37,121 bases of DNA, taken from the NCBI GenBank assembly GCA_958438955.1, contig CAUBTS010000010.1:1-37121 (forward strand), read 5' to 3'. The notes beneath the pieces are model-generated. The model was given only the letters and a program-made list of their open reading frames with translations. It made no database searches and was not told the DNA's origin. The position numbers and the translations under genes were made by a program. Each line of letters starts with the position of its first letter. Position 1 is the first letter of the stretch. This document shows positions 18,046 through 25,408 of the stretch, piece by piece. This stretch comes from an uncultured Collinsella sp. Its GTDB lineage: Bacteria > Actinomycetota > Coriobacteriia > Coriobacteriales > Coriobacteriaceae.

Positions 18046-18096
18046 TTAAGTATTATGATGTTTGCGTTTGCTATATTTAACAATTAGAATACTTAA
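18046..18096. promoter_or_regulatory. Inverted repeat around the HipA-like gene promoter, candidate operator
   Basis: TTAAGTATT (18046-18054) and its exact complement AATACTTAA (18088-18096) are 33 bases apart. They enclose the -35 box, and the right arm overlaps the -10 box. The downstream gene encodes its own helix-turn-helix, so autoregulation through this site is a reasonable guess. Confidence 0.5.
18062..18090 (+). promoter_or_regulatory. Promoter of the HTH-HipA-like gene
   Basis: TTGCGT (18062-18067), a 17-base spacer and TAGAAT (18085-18090). The predicted start near 18097 gives a very short leader whose GAGGTG ribosome site is at 18098-18103. The stretch is AT-rich compared with its surroundings. 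Confidence 0.55.
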
Positions 18097-18112
18097 TGAG
18101 GTGATGCGGCAG

Positions 18113-19486
18113 ATGAATACTTCCAACTATATAACCATGGGTGACGCCGCGCGCCTGCTGGGCGTTACGAAGGCCCGTATATCGCAACTGGCTGCATCGG
18201 GAACGCTCGCGTGCGATATCGTCGGTGGGCGGAAAATGGTTCAGTACGATTCCGCGATTGGTTATCAAAAGGTCCGTAAGCGTGGGCGCCGTCCCGCAGC
18301 TGACGTAGGGCGCAAGTTCACGTTGATGTCAGCCGACCACGAGGTCGCGCATGTCTCGTTTGATCCAACGCGCGAGTTTTCCTTTGAAATTGCCGACATA
18401 CTCGATGCACGAAGGATGCCGTTTGGCACGTGCTCGAGTTCTTCTCCAACGGTGAATAAACGAGCACTCAACACGTGGTGGAGTCACCGGTCGGTGCCCG
18501 ACGTCCGCCCCGGACTCATCTCGCGCTATCGCGAGCTGGGAATTGACAGCGGTATTGAAGTGCCCGTTCGTTGCCTGGGTTTTTCGCTTTCGGATTGCTA
18601 TTGGCTAAGACCGGTCGACTGCGACGAGCTCAATTGGCAGCACCTCAATTACTTCGAAAACAATTTTGAACGGTCGGCACCCGAGCATCGTTCAGGCTGG
18701 CTTGAGGGCATCGGACTCAAAAATCCTGACAATACGTCCGAGGGCGAGCTCCCCAAATCCTGGATGATCCGCAATGGCGTTCGCATCCTGGTTAAAGGAT
18801 GCGGAATGGACGATCAGCGACCGTTTAACGAGGCGGTTGCAACAGCTCTACATCGGCGTCTGCTATCCAAAGGTGAGTTTGTTCCCTATACGGTCGAGCG
18901 CATGTTCGACGGGCCCGTATGCCTATGCGATGACTTTCTTAATGGCCGTGAGGAATACGTGCCGGCCGCTTATATCAGGGACGCACTCGGTGGCCAGCGA
19001 GGAAACTCAACATACGATCGATACTGTCGCTTTCTTGGCAGACACGGGGCTGACGAAGTCACGGTAAGAAAATCCATGTCGCAGATGATTGTCTGCGATG
19101 CCCTCCTGGCCAACAGCGACCGCCACTGGCGAAACTTCGGCATCATCCGCAATGTCGACACGCTGGAAATGCGGCCTGCACCGCTGTTCGATAGTGGCAA
19201 TTGCCTGTGGTACAACGTGCCAACCGCCGTGCTCGTTGCCGGGGAGTTTGGATTTGCCGCCAAACCGTTTGGTCCGGACCCTTCCACTCAGCTAGCATTT
19301 GCTGACTCGCTCGATTGGTTCGATGCGTCGCATCTCGATGGGTTCGTCGACGAGGCAGTCGAAATCCTCTCACAAAGCGCATGGGCAACAGCAGGCAATC
19401 GCCTCAAGGCCATCCGCCGCGGTCTCGAGCGCCGCACGATAGAGGTAAGCGCCGCCGTTGAGGTGCTACGGCACGTGCAGAGATAA
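18113..19486 (+). CDS. HTH domain fused to a HipA-like kinase
   Basis: A 457-residue protein. Residues 5-55 form a MerR/excisionase-like helix-turn-helix (ITMGDAARLLGVTKARISQL, then GGRKMVQYDSAIGYQK). Residues about 215-450 resemble the HipA/CtkA kinase fold: the likely ATP lysine is K228 in RILVKG, E240 in FNEAVATALHRRL, the catalytic loop is LLANSDRHWRNFG (D336, N341), and the metal aspartate is D360 in PLFDSGNCLW. HipA kinases phosphorylate proteins such as glutamyl-tRNA synthetase and cause growth arrest; the target here is unknown. Start ATG 18113 is 9 bases after GAGGTG; an upstream TTG at 18062 lies within the -35. Unlike HipBA there is no separate HipB: the DNA-binding part is built in. 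It sits alone between two near-identical palindromes and looks less GC-rich than its neighbours, suggesting transfer. Confidence 0.75.
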   Translation: MNTSNYITMGDAARLLGVTKARISQLAASGTLACDIVGGRKMVQYDSAIGYQKVRKRGRRPAADVGRKFTLMSADHEVAHVSFDPTREFSFEIADILDARRMPFGTCSSSSPTVNKRALNTWWSHRSVPDVRPGLISRYRELGIDSGIEVPVRCLGFSLSDCYWLRPVDCDELNWQHLNYFENNFERSAPEHRSGWLEGIGLKNPDNTSEGELPKSWMIRNGVRILVKGCGMDDQRPFNEAVATALHRRLLSKGEFVPYTVERMFDGPVCLCDDFLNGREEYVPAAYIRDALGGQRGNSTYDRYCRFLGRHGADEVTVRKSMSQMIVCDALLANSDRHWRNFGIIRNVDTLEMRPAPLFDSGNCLWYNVPTAVLVAGEFGFAAKPFGPDPSTQLAFADSLDWFDASHLDGFVDEAVEILSQSAWATAGNRLKAIRRGLERRTIEVSAAVEVLRHVQR

Positions 19487-19499
19487 CAGCACTGCCCCC

Positions 19500-19570
19500 T
19501 AAGTTGCGGTGAAATAGGGACTGTTTAAGCGTTTAAAACCGCCAAACAGTCCCTATTTCACCGCAACTTA
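19500..19570. repeat. TTGCGGTGAAATA-type palindrome, right boundary of the HipA-like cassette
   Basis: Perfect 27-base arms 19500-19526 and 19544-19570, loop of 17 bases. Near-identical direct copy of 17976-18042. It starts 13 bases after the HipA-like stop and 51 bases before the M42 peptidase stop on the other strand, so it could also serve as a two-way terminator. Confidence 0.9.
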
Positions 19571-19621
19571 CAGAGGGCGGCCTCGGTCGGTACTGCTGCG
19601 CCAGCCGAGGCCGCTGCTCCC

Positions 19622-20650
19622 CTAGCGCTGGACGTAGGCGCGAACCAGCTCGTAGGTATTGCGCACGCCGTCGATGTGGCTGCGCTCGTAGTTGTGGCTT
19701 GCGTACACGCCGGGGCCGATGAGGCCGTGGCGGATATCGTAGCCGGCAGAGAGCGTGGCCTCGACGTCCGAGCCGTAATGCGGGTACACGTCGATGGCGT
19801 AATCGAGCTCAAGCTCGCGCGCGATATTGGACAGCGTGGTCACCAGATCGTAGTTGTAGGGGCCGCCCGAATCCTTGGCGCAGATCGAAACCATGCGCTC
19901 GGTGCAGCCCAGGTCGTCGCCCACGCAGCCCATGTCCACGCTGATCATCTCGCGCGTGTCGGCCGGCACGAAAGCGCCGCCGTGGCCGACCTCCTCGTAC
20001 ACAGTAAAGAGCAGCGACACCTTGCGCGAAAGCGTCACCTCGCCGTCAGCAACGGCACGGGCCAGACCCAGCAGAATCGACGCCGACAGCTTGTCATCCA
20101 GGAAGCGGCTCTTAATGTAGCCGCTCTCCGTCACCGTGGTACGCGGATCCATAGCGATGATGTCGCCGGTCTGAACGCCCAGCTCGAGTACATCGTCCTT
20201 GCTGTCAACGTTCTCGTCGAGCAGGATTTCCATGTTCTTCTCGATGGCCTTGACCGGCTCATCGGCCACATGCGCCGAAGGCTCGGTATTGAGGACCACG
20301 CCCGTGTACACATTGCCGTCACGCGTGTAGACGGTGCAGTTCTCGCCATCGGCCGTAGACCACTGGTGCCCGCCGAGGGTCGTGGGGCGCAGCCGACCAT
20401 TGTCCTTGATGGAGCGCACCATGGCGCCCAGGGTATCGACATGGCTCGCCAACACAAGCGGCTCGCCCTCGCCGCCAAGCTCGACCAGCACGTTGCCCTT
20501 ATTGGAACGCTCGGGGCCAAAGCCCATATCGCGCAGCGTTTCCATTAGATAATCAGTCGCCGCACGGGTATAGCCGGTAGGCGAAGCAATCGAGGTAAGC
20601 GCCTTCAACTGGTCAGTAATATAAGAGAGCGTAGAATCCATCTTGGACAC
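19622..20650 (-). CDS. M42-family metallo-aminopeptidase
   Basis: A cytoplasmic M42 (DAPA/TET-like) peptidase that removes N-terminal residues from peptides, 342 residues. Metal and catalytic residues are visible: H70 and D72 in ASHVDTLG, the bridging aspartate in RFLDDKLSA, the catalytic glutamate pair in VYEEVGHGG, D in SVDMG, and the last histidine in GVYASHNYERSH. An apical-domain region (NGRLRPTTLGGHQW) lies between, as in TET aminopeptidases; some relatives are annotated as endoglucanase M, an old misname. Start: GTG 20650 is 8 bases after GAAAGGG. ATG 20641 is possible but 17 bases away from that site, and ATG 20707 has none. It stands alone between two palindromic repeats. Confidence 0.92.
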   Translation of the reverse strand: MSKMDSTLSYITDQLKALTSIASPTGYTRAATDYLMETLRDMGFGPERSNKGNVLVELGGEGEPLVLASHVDTLGAMVRSIKDNGRLRPTTLGGHQWSTADGENCTVYTRDGNVYTGVVLNTEPSAHVADEPVKAIEKNMEILLDENVDSKDDVLELGVQTGDIIAMDPRTTVTESGYIKSRFLDDKLSASILLGLARAVADGEVTLSRKVSLLFTVYEEVGHGGAFVPADTREMISVDMGCVGDDLGCTERMVSICAKDSGGPYNYDLVTTLSNIARELELDYAIDVYPHYGSDVEATLSAGYDIRHGLIGPGVYASHNYERSHIDGVRNTYELVRAYVQR

Positions 20651-20769
20651 CAAAGTCACCCTTTCATATCGAATTAAACCCACAGCAACAATACCACCGC
20701 GAACCATCTTTTTACCTAGCGAGATGGCCCATTGAGTTCTTCAGAACTGCGCCCGCCACGATAACGAGC

Positions 20770-20901
20770 CGGCGGGCCCCCTGCCCGTTAGCCCCACAAT
20801 CTTTCCGCAGGACGGAGGAAGCCCCCGCCGCACGTAGTGCGCAGCGGGGGCTTCCGACATGTCCGAGGACGATTGTGGGGCTAACGGGCAGGGGCCCGCC
20901 G
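20770..20901. repeat. Nested long palindrome between fucO and the M42 peptidase gene
   Basis: Outer arms 20770-20801 and 20871-20901 pair almost perfectly (one extra C on the left; the arm contains CCCGTTAGCCCCACAATC). Inside, 20817-20828 pairs with 20844-20855 (GGAAGCCCCCGC), and inside that GCAC/GTGC (20830-20840) forms the tip. The whole folds as one very GC-rich cruciform ending 8 bases from the fucO stop. It is unlike the other palindrome families in the window. Confidence 0.88.
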
Positions 20902-20908
20902 AACCAAG

Positions 20909-22075
20909 TTAGGCAGCCGGGCAGATCTTCTTGAAGAGCTCGATGACGTCGTCGAGCGTCGCCTCGCGCGGGTTGCCCGGGAAGCAGGCGTCGGCCATGG
21001 CGTCCTTGGCCAGGACCTCGATCTCGTCGGCCTTCATGGCCTCGCAGACGTGCGGGATGTTCACGTCGGCGGAAAGCTGCTTGACGGCGGCGATAGCGGC
21101 GTCGGCGGCCTCGTCGGTGCTCATGCCCGTGGTGTCAACGCCCATGGCGACGGCGACCTTGGCCAGACGCTCGGCGCAAACCGGCTTGTTGAACTCCATG
21201 GCGATCGGCAGCAGCATGGCGCAAGCGACGCCGTGCGGGGTGTCGTAGTGAGCGGACAGGGTGTGAGCCATGGCGTGATCAATGCCCAGGCCGACGTTGG
21301 AGAAGCCCATGCCGGCGACATACTGGCCAAGAGCCATGCCCTCACGGCCGGAGCCGGGCTGGCCGGACTTGGCCTCGGCGACGGAGTCGCGCAGGTTCTC
21401 GCTAATCAGCTTAATAGCCTCAAAGTGGAACATGTCGGAGAGCTCCCAAGCGCCCTTGGTGGTGTAGCCCTCGATGGCGTGGGTCAGAGCGTCCATGCCG
21501 GTAGAGGCGGTCAGGCCGGCGGGCATGGAGGCCATCATGTCGGGGTCGACGACGGCGACCTCGGGTGCGTCGTTGGTGTCGACGCACACGAACTTGCGGA
21601 CCTTCTCGGGGTCGGTGATGACGTAGTTGATGGTCACCTCGGCAGCAGTACCGGCGGTCGTCGGCACGGCGATGGTGAACACGGCGTGGTTCTTAGTGGG
21701 AGCAACGCCCTCGAGGCTGCGGACATCGGCGAACTCGGGGTTGTTGATGATGATGCCGATAGCCTTGGCGGTGTCCATGGAGGAGCCGCCACCGATGGTC
21801 ACGATAGCGTCAGCCTCGGCGGCCTTGAAGGCCTCGACGCCGTCCTTGACGTTCTGGATGGTGGGGTTGGGCTTAATCTCGGAGTAGAGGCTCCAAGCGA
21901 TGCCGGCGGCGTCGAGCTCGTCGGTCACCTTAGCGGTAACGCCAAACTTGACCAGATCGGGGTCGGAGCAGACGAAGATCTTCTTGTAGCCACGACGCTG
22001 GAGCTCGCCGGGGATCTCCTTGATGGCGCCGGAACCATGGTAAGAAATGGTGTTGAGAACGAAACGATTAGCCAT
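20909..22075 (-). CDS. fucO: Lactaldehyde reductase-like iron-containing alcohol dehydrogenase
   Basis: A group III Fe-dependent alcohol dehydrogenase of 388 residues. It closely follows E. coli FucO, sharing stretches such as NNPEFADVRSLEG, IPTTAGTAAEVTINYVITD-like sequence and FVCVD. NAD-binding GGGSSMDTAK is at 95-104. The iron ligands correspond to D195, H199, H267 and H281 (GMDALTHAIEGY; IDHAMAHTL; DTPHG). FucO reduces L-lactaldehyde to 1,2-propanediol during fermentation of fucose or rhamnose. No other fucose genes are beside it, so its substrate could be another short aldehyde. ATG 22075 follows AGGAGGC. A LacI/CcpA-like operator (22176-22191) upstream suggests sugar control. The terminus meets a large palindrome. 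Confidence 0.88.
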   Translation of the reverse strand: MANRFVLNTISYHGSGAIKEIPGELQRRGYKKIFVCSDPDLVKFGVTAKVTDELDAAGIAWSLYSEIKPNPTIQNVKDGVEAFKAAEADAIVTIGGGSSMDTAKAIGIIINNPEFADVRSLEGVAPTKNHAVFTIAVPTTAGTAAEVTINYVITDPEKVRKFVCVDTNDAPEVAVVDPDMMASMPAGLTASTGMDALTHAIEGYTTKGAWELSDMFHFEAIKLISENLRDSVAEAKSGQPGSGREGMALGQYVAGMGFSNVGLGIDHAMAHTLSAHYDTPHGVACAMLLPIAMEFNKPVCAERLAKVAVAMGVDTTGMSTDEAADAAIAAVKQLSADVNIPHVCEAMKADEIEVLAKDAMADACFPGNPREATLDDVIELFKKICPAA

Positions 22076-22117
22076 TGATAGCCTCCTATCGTGCGCGGGG
22101 CACCCGTTACGCCCCGC

Positions 22118-22123
22118 ACTATA
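22118..22123 (-). promoter_or_regulatory. Candidate -10 box for fucO
   Basis: TATAGT on the minus strand, about 43 bases before the fucO start. Upstream, a GTTTCAAAAGCGTTA segment (22134-22148) covers the expected -35 position, which has only a weak TTTCAA-type hexamer, as expected for an activated or repressed promoter. Confidence 0.4.
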
Positions 22124-22175
22124 AGTCCCATCCTAACGCTTTTGAAACAAAAAAACACGTGAGAACGTCAAAAGT

Positions 22176-22191
22176 GTTAAAGCGTTTCAAC
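22176..22191. promoter_or_regulatory. LacI/CcpA-type operator upstream of fucO
   Basis: GTTAAAGCGTTTCAAC fits the pattern GTTnAAnCGnTTnAAC, an even palindrome around CG, as used by LacI-family regulators and in cre-like sites. It lies about 50 bases upstream of the fucO -10. A second, less symmetrical AAAGCGTT-containing segment lies at 22134-22148. Confidence 0.5.
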
Positions 22192-22221
22192 AACTGGTAT
22201 CGTCACCGCCTGACAACTAAA

Positions 22222-22251
22222 CAAAAAGGGGCGGCCGAGATGGCCGTCCCC
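22222..22251 (-). terminator. Intrinsic terminator after the DUF1275 gene
   Basis: On the minus strand GGGGACGGCC, loop ATCTC, GGCCGCCCC, then TTTTTG. It lies 55 bases past the stop at 22306 and isolates the DUF1275 transcript from fucO downstream. Confidence 0.85.
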
Positions 22252-22305
22252 TCCCCATTATCGATCTATCTGGCAAAGGGACTGCCCCCTTGCCGCATCC
22301 TGTCA

Positions 22306-23022
22306 CTATTTTTGGCAGGCGTCTTTCCAATCTTCGCAGGCGCGCTTCCAGCGAAAGCGCAAATCGCGCTCGCGGTCGATAAACATGATGGCAAACGCGA
22401 TAAACAGCAGCACGCTCGCCACCGCAATGGAGTGCAGCCCCATGCGCTCAATACACCAGTTGCCCAGCACGGCGCCAAACACAAAGGTAAAGATCACGCC
22501 AAAGTACAGTGCGCCGTTTTCCAAAAAGCCTCGCTTGTGGGTGATGATGTAATCGTCCACGTTTTGCAGCGCGTTGCGCAAGTTGCCGATGCACATGGTC
22601 GTAGCGATGCCGTGACCGTGGATCTTGCGGAAGCTCTCGACTTGCATACCGCAGGCAAACGAAGTAAGGCAGTTGGCGAGCAGGTTGAAATCGCCGCCCG
22701 GGATAAAGCTCACGCCCAGCAAGATGACGGCTTCAAAGAACACCGTAACCTGACGCCAGTGGATCACGCTGCCAAAACGCTCGTGTACCAGGTCGGCAAG
22801 CATAATGCCCACAGCAAACGACACCACAGGGAAGAAGTAGCGCCCCGCAAGTGCCCAATTGCCCTCCGAGATGCTCACGCCCACCAGCAAGATGTTGCCC
22901 GTCTGCGCGTTGGCGAAAACATGGTCGCGCCCAATGTACGAATACACATCCATAAAGCCACCGGCGAGCGCCAAGATGATGCCCAGCTCAATAGACTCCG
23001 ATATCTGTTTGGCACGCTGCAT
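22306..23022 (-). CDS. DUF1275 (YoaK) family membrane protein
   Basis: A 238-residue multi-pass membrane protein of the YoaK/DUF1275 family, function unknown. It begins MQRAKQISESIELGIILALAGGF and contains the family segments GGFMDVYSYIGRDHVFANAQTGNILL and FACGMQVESFRKIHGHGIATTMCIGNLR. About six hydrophobic helices are seen, followed by a basic and aromatic C-terminal tail (RDLRFRWKRACEDWKD). ATG 23022 follows AAGGAGG with a spacing of 10; an open frame continues upstream to 23253 but with no ribosome site and no family similarity. It is divergent from the YgiQ-type gene and has its own terminator, so it is a single-gene unit. Confidence 0.9.
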   Translation of the reverse strand: MQRAKQISESIELGIILALAGGFMDVYSYIGRDHVFANAQTGNILLVGVSISEGNWALAGRYFFPVVSFAVGIMLADLVHERFGSVIHWRQVTVFFEAVILLGVSFIPGGDFNLLANCLTSFACGMQVESFRKIHGHGIATTMCIGNLRNALQNVDDYIITHKRGFLENGALYFGVIFTFVFGAVLGNWCIERMGLHSIAVASVLLFIAFAIMFIDRERDLRFRWKRACEDWKDACQK

Positions 23023-23200
23023 CGTCGTGCGTCCTCCTTGTTGACGACTCTCTCGTGCGTTGGCGGAAACATAGCCGCCGTTCATACTGTAACCCATTGA
23101 CAACATGGCATGGGCGCGAGACGGGTTCTCCAACGCGCAGATACACAGTCTGGAAACAAACGGCGGGCGCGGCGCCGACACCCGACGCCTCGTGTGCTCC

Positions 23201-23235
23201 ACCAGTCTTTTTAGCGCCGTCCCAAAAAGACTGGT
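23201..23235. repeat. Small inverted repeat upstream of the YgiQ-type gene
   Basis: ACCAGTCTTTTT (23201-23212) and AAAAAGACTGGT (23224-23235) are exact complements around AGCGCCGTCCC. TACAAT (23236-23241), a possible -10, follows directly. The words GTCCC and AAAGACTGG also occur inside the element at 2873-2985, so it may be a remnant of that repeat or an operator. Confidence 0.6.
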
Positions 23236-23272
23236 TACAATTACGTGCAGCATACAAACACCGGGAGGGATC

Positions 23273-25408
23273 GTGGCAAAAAAGCCTCAGCACGCTCAGA
23301 ACAACCAGCGCAGTCGGCAGGGCAAACAGGGCCAGCAGCAAAAGCGCAGCGGTAAGGCGCAGGGCTCGCGACCCACGCATGCCTCAGCAGCGCCCTCGCG
23401 TCCTTGGCGTCCAGGCCGCGATAAGTTCCTCCCCGTCAGCCGCGCCGACATGGATGCGCGCGGTTGGGACCAGTGCGACTTTGTCTACATCTGCGGCGAC
23501 GCCTACGTGGACCATCCCAGCTTTGGTATGGCCATCATTAGCCGCGTCCTCGACGCGCACGGCTACAAGGTGGGCATCATCTGCCAGCCCGACTGGACCG
23601 ACCCCGCCAGCATCACGGTGCTCGGCGAGCCGCGCCTGGGCTTTCTCGTCAGTGCCGGTAACATGGACTCCATGGTCAACCACTATTCGGTGACCAAGCA
23701 CCGCCGCCACACCGATGCCTATACCCCCGGTGGCGAGGAGGGGCACCGTCCCAATCGCGCCGTCACGGTCTACGGCAACCTCATCCGCCAAACGTTCAAG
23801 GATGCCCCCATCATTATCGGCGGCATCGAGGCAAGCCTGCGTCGCCTGGCCCACTACGACTACTGGCAGGACAAGCTCAAGCGCTCGGTACTGCTCGACT
23901 CGGGCGCCGACATCCTCATCTACGGCATGGGCGAGCACGCGATCGTCGAGGTCGCCGACGCACTCGACGCGGGACTGCCCGTCGATCAGATTACCTATAT
24001 CAATGGCACCGTCTACCGCACTAGCTCGCTCGACGAGGTCTACGACTACGACCTGCTGCCCAGCTGGGACGACCTTTCGGCTGACAAACTCAACTACGCG
24101 CGCAGCTTTAACGTGCAGCAGCAGAACATGGACCCCATCACCGGGCATCGCCTGGTAGAGCCCTACCCCAATAGCGTCTATGTGGTACAGAACCCGCCGT
24201 CGGCGACGCTCACCACCGACGAGATGGACGAGGTCGCCGAGCTCCCCTACGCACGCGATTGGCATCCCGATTACGATGCGGCAGGCGGCGTGCCGGCCTT
24301 TGCCGAGATCAAGTTTTCCATTAGCTCCAACCGCGGCTGTTTTGGCGAGTGCTCGTTTTGCGCCCTCACCTTCCACCAGGGCCGTGTGCTGCAGATGCGC
24401 AGCCACGATTCGATCATGCGCGAGGCCGAGCTGCTCACGCGCGATCCCGAGTTTAAGGGCTACATCAATGACGTGGGCGGACCGACGGCCAACTTTAGCC
24501 GCCCCGCCTGTGACAAGCAGCTCAAACACGGCGTGTGCAAGAACAAGCGCTGTCTGTGGCCGAGCGTGTGCAAGAACATGGTGGTCGACGAGAGCGGTTA
24601 CACACAGCTGCTGCGCGACCTGCGCCAGCTGCCGGGCGTCAAAAAGGTCTTCGTCCGCAGCGGCATCCGCTTTGACTACACCATGGCCGATGCCTCGGAC
24701 GAGTTTTTGCGCGAGCTGCTGGAGCACCATGTCTCGGGCCAGCTCCGCGTGGCACCCGAGCACGTGAGCGATGCGGTGCTCTCCGTAATGGGCAAACCGA
24801 GCCGCGCCGTCTACGATGCGTTCTGTCGCAAATTCGAGCGCCTGAACCGCGAGTACGGACTCAAGCAGTACGTGGTGCCGTACCTGATCTCGAGCCACCC
24901 CGGTTCAACGATGAAGGAAGCTGTGGACCTCGCCGAGGCCGTGCGCGACATGGGCTACATGCCCGAACAGGTGCAGGACTTCTACCCCACCCCGTCCACC
25001 ATGTCGACGTGCATGTACTACACCGGCGTGGATCCGCGCACCATGCAACCGATCTACGTGGCGCGCGACCCGCACGAGAAGGCCATGCAGCGTGCGCTCA
25101 TCCAGTATCGCAAGCCCGAGAACTACAAGCTCGTACGCGAGGCGCTGGAAAAGGCCGGGCGTCGTGACCTGATCGGCTACACCAAGCATTGTCTGATTCG
25201 CCCCGTGCCGCCACGCCCGGGCGAGACATCTGCTGGCGGCGGACACGGCGCTGGCAAGAAGGGCGGCAAGACCCACGGTGGCGCCGCCGGCAAGGGGCCC
25301 AAGGGCAGCAAGGGCCACGGCGGCATGTCGCGTGCGCAGAACACCGCCGGTCGCAACCGTGCAGCTCAGGGGCGTCAGGGTGCCAACGGCGGCGGGCGTC
25401 GCAACTAG
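23273..25408 (+). CDS. YgiQ family radical SAM protein
   Basis: A 711-residue radical SAM protein of the YgiQ (UPF0313) family; the reaction is not known. The N-terminal part has a B12-binding-like fold (FVYICGDAYVDHPSFGMAII). The radical SAM cluster is C356-x3-C360-x2-C363 in NRGCFGECSFCALTFHQGR. Later family signatures are GGPTANFSRPAC, RVAPEHVSDAVL and QVQDFYPTPSTMSTCMYYTG. GTG 23273 follows GGGAGGGATC; longer frames to 23105 have no ribosome site. Both ends are unusual: residues 1-50 are a basic Gln/Lys/Arg-rich stretch, and the last ~65 residues are Gly/Lys/Arg-rich low complexity, perhaps RNA-binding. It converges with the CPBP gene, the two stop codons sharing the tetranucleotide CTAG. 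Confidence 0.93.
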   Translation: MAKKPQHAQNNQRSRQGKQGQQQKRSGKAQGSRPTHASAAPSRPWRPGRDKFLPVSRADMDARGWDQCDFVYICGDAYVDHPSFGMAIISRVLDAHGYKVGIICQPDWTDPASITVLGEPRLGFLVSAGNMDSMVNHYSVTKHRRHTDAYTPGGEEGHRPNRAVTVYGNLIRQTFKDAPIIIGGIEASLRRLAHYDYWQDKLKRSVLLDSGADILIYGMGEHAIVEVADALDAGLPVDQITYINGTVYRTSSLDEVYDYDLLPSWDDLSADKLNYARSFNVQQQNMDPITGHRLVEPYPNSVYVVQNPPSATLTTDEMDEVAELPYARDWHPDYDAAGGVPAFAEIKFSISSNRGCFGECSFCALTFHQGRVLQMRSHDSIMREAELLTRDPEFKGYINDVGGPTANFSRPACDKQLKHGVCKNKRCLWPSVCKNMVVDESGYTQLLRDLRQLPGVKKVFVRSGIRFDYTMADASDEFLRELLEHHVSGQLRVAPEHVSDAVLSVMGKPSRAVYDAFCRKFERLNREYGLKQYVVPYLISSHPGSTMKEAVDLAEAVRDMGYMPEQVQDFYPTPSTMSTCMYYTGVDPRTMQPIYVARDPHEKAMQRALIQYRKPENYKLVREALEKAGRRDLIGYTKHCLIRPVPPRPGETSAGGGHGAGKKGGKTHGGAAGKGPKGSKGHGGMSRAQNTAGRNRAAQGRQGANGGGRRN

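Noticed and set aside
23097..23102. Perfect TTGACA as a -35 box for the YgiQ-type gene
   Set aside because: No -10-like hexamer lies 15-19 bases downstream; the position is GC-rich.
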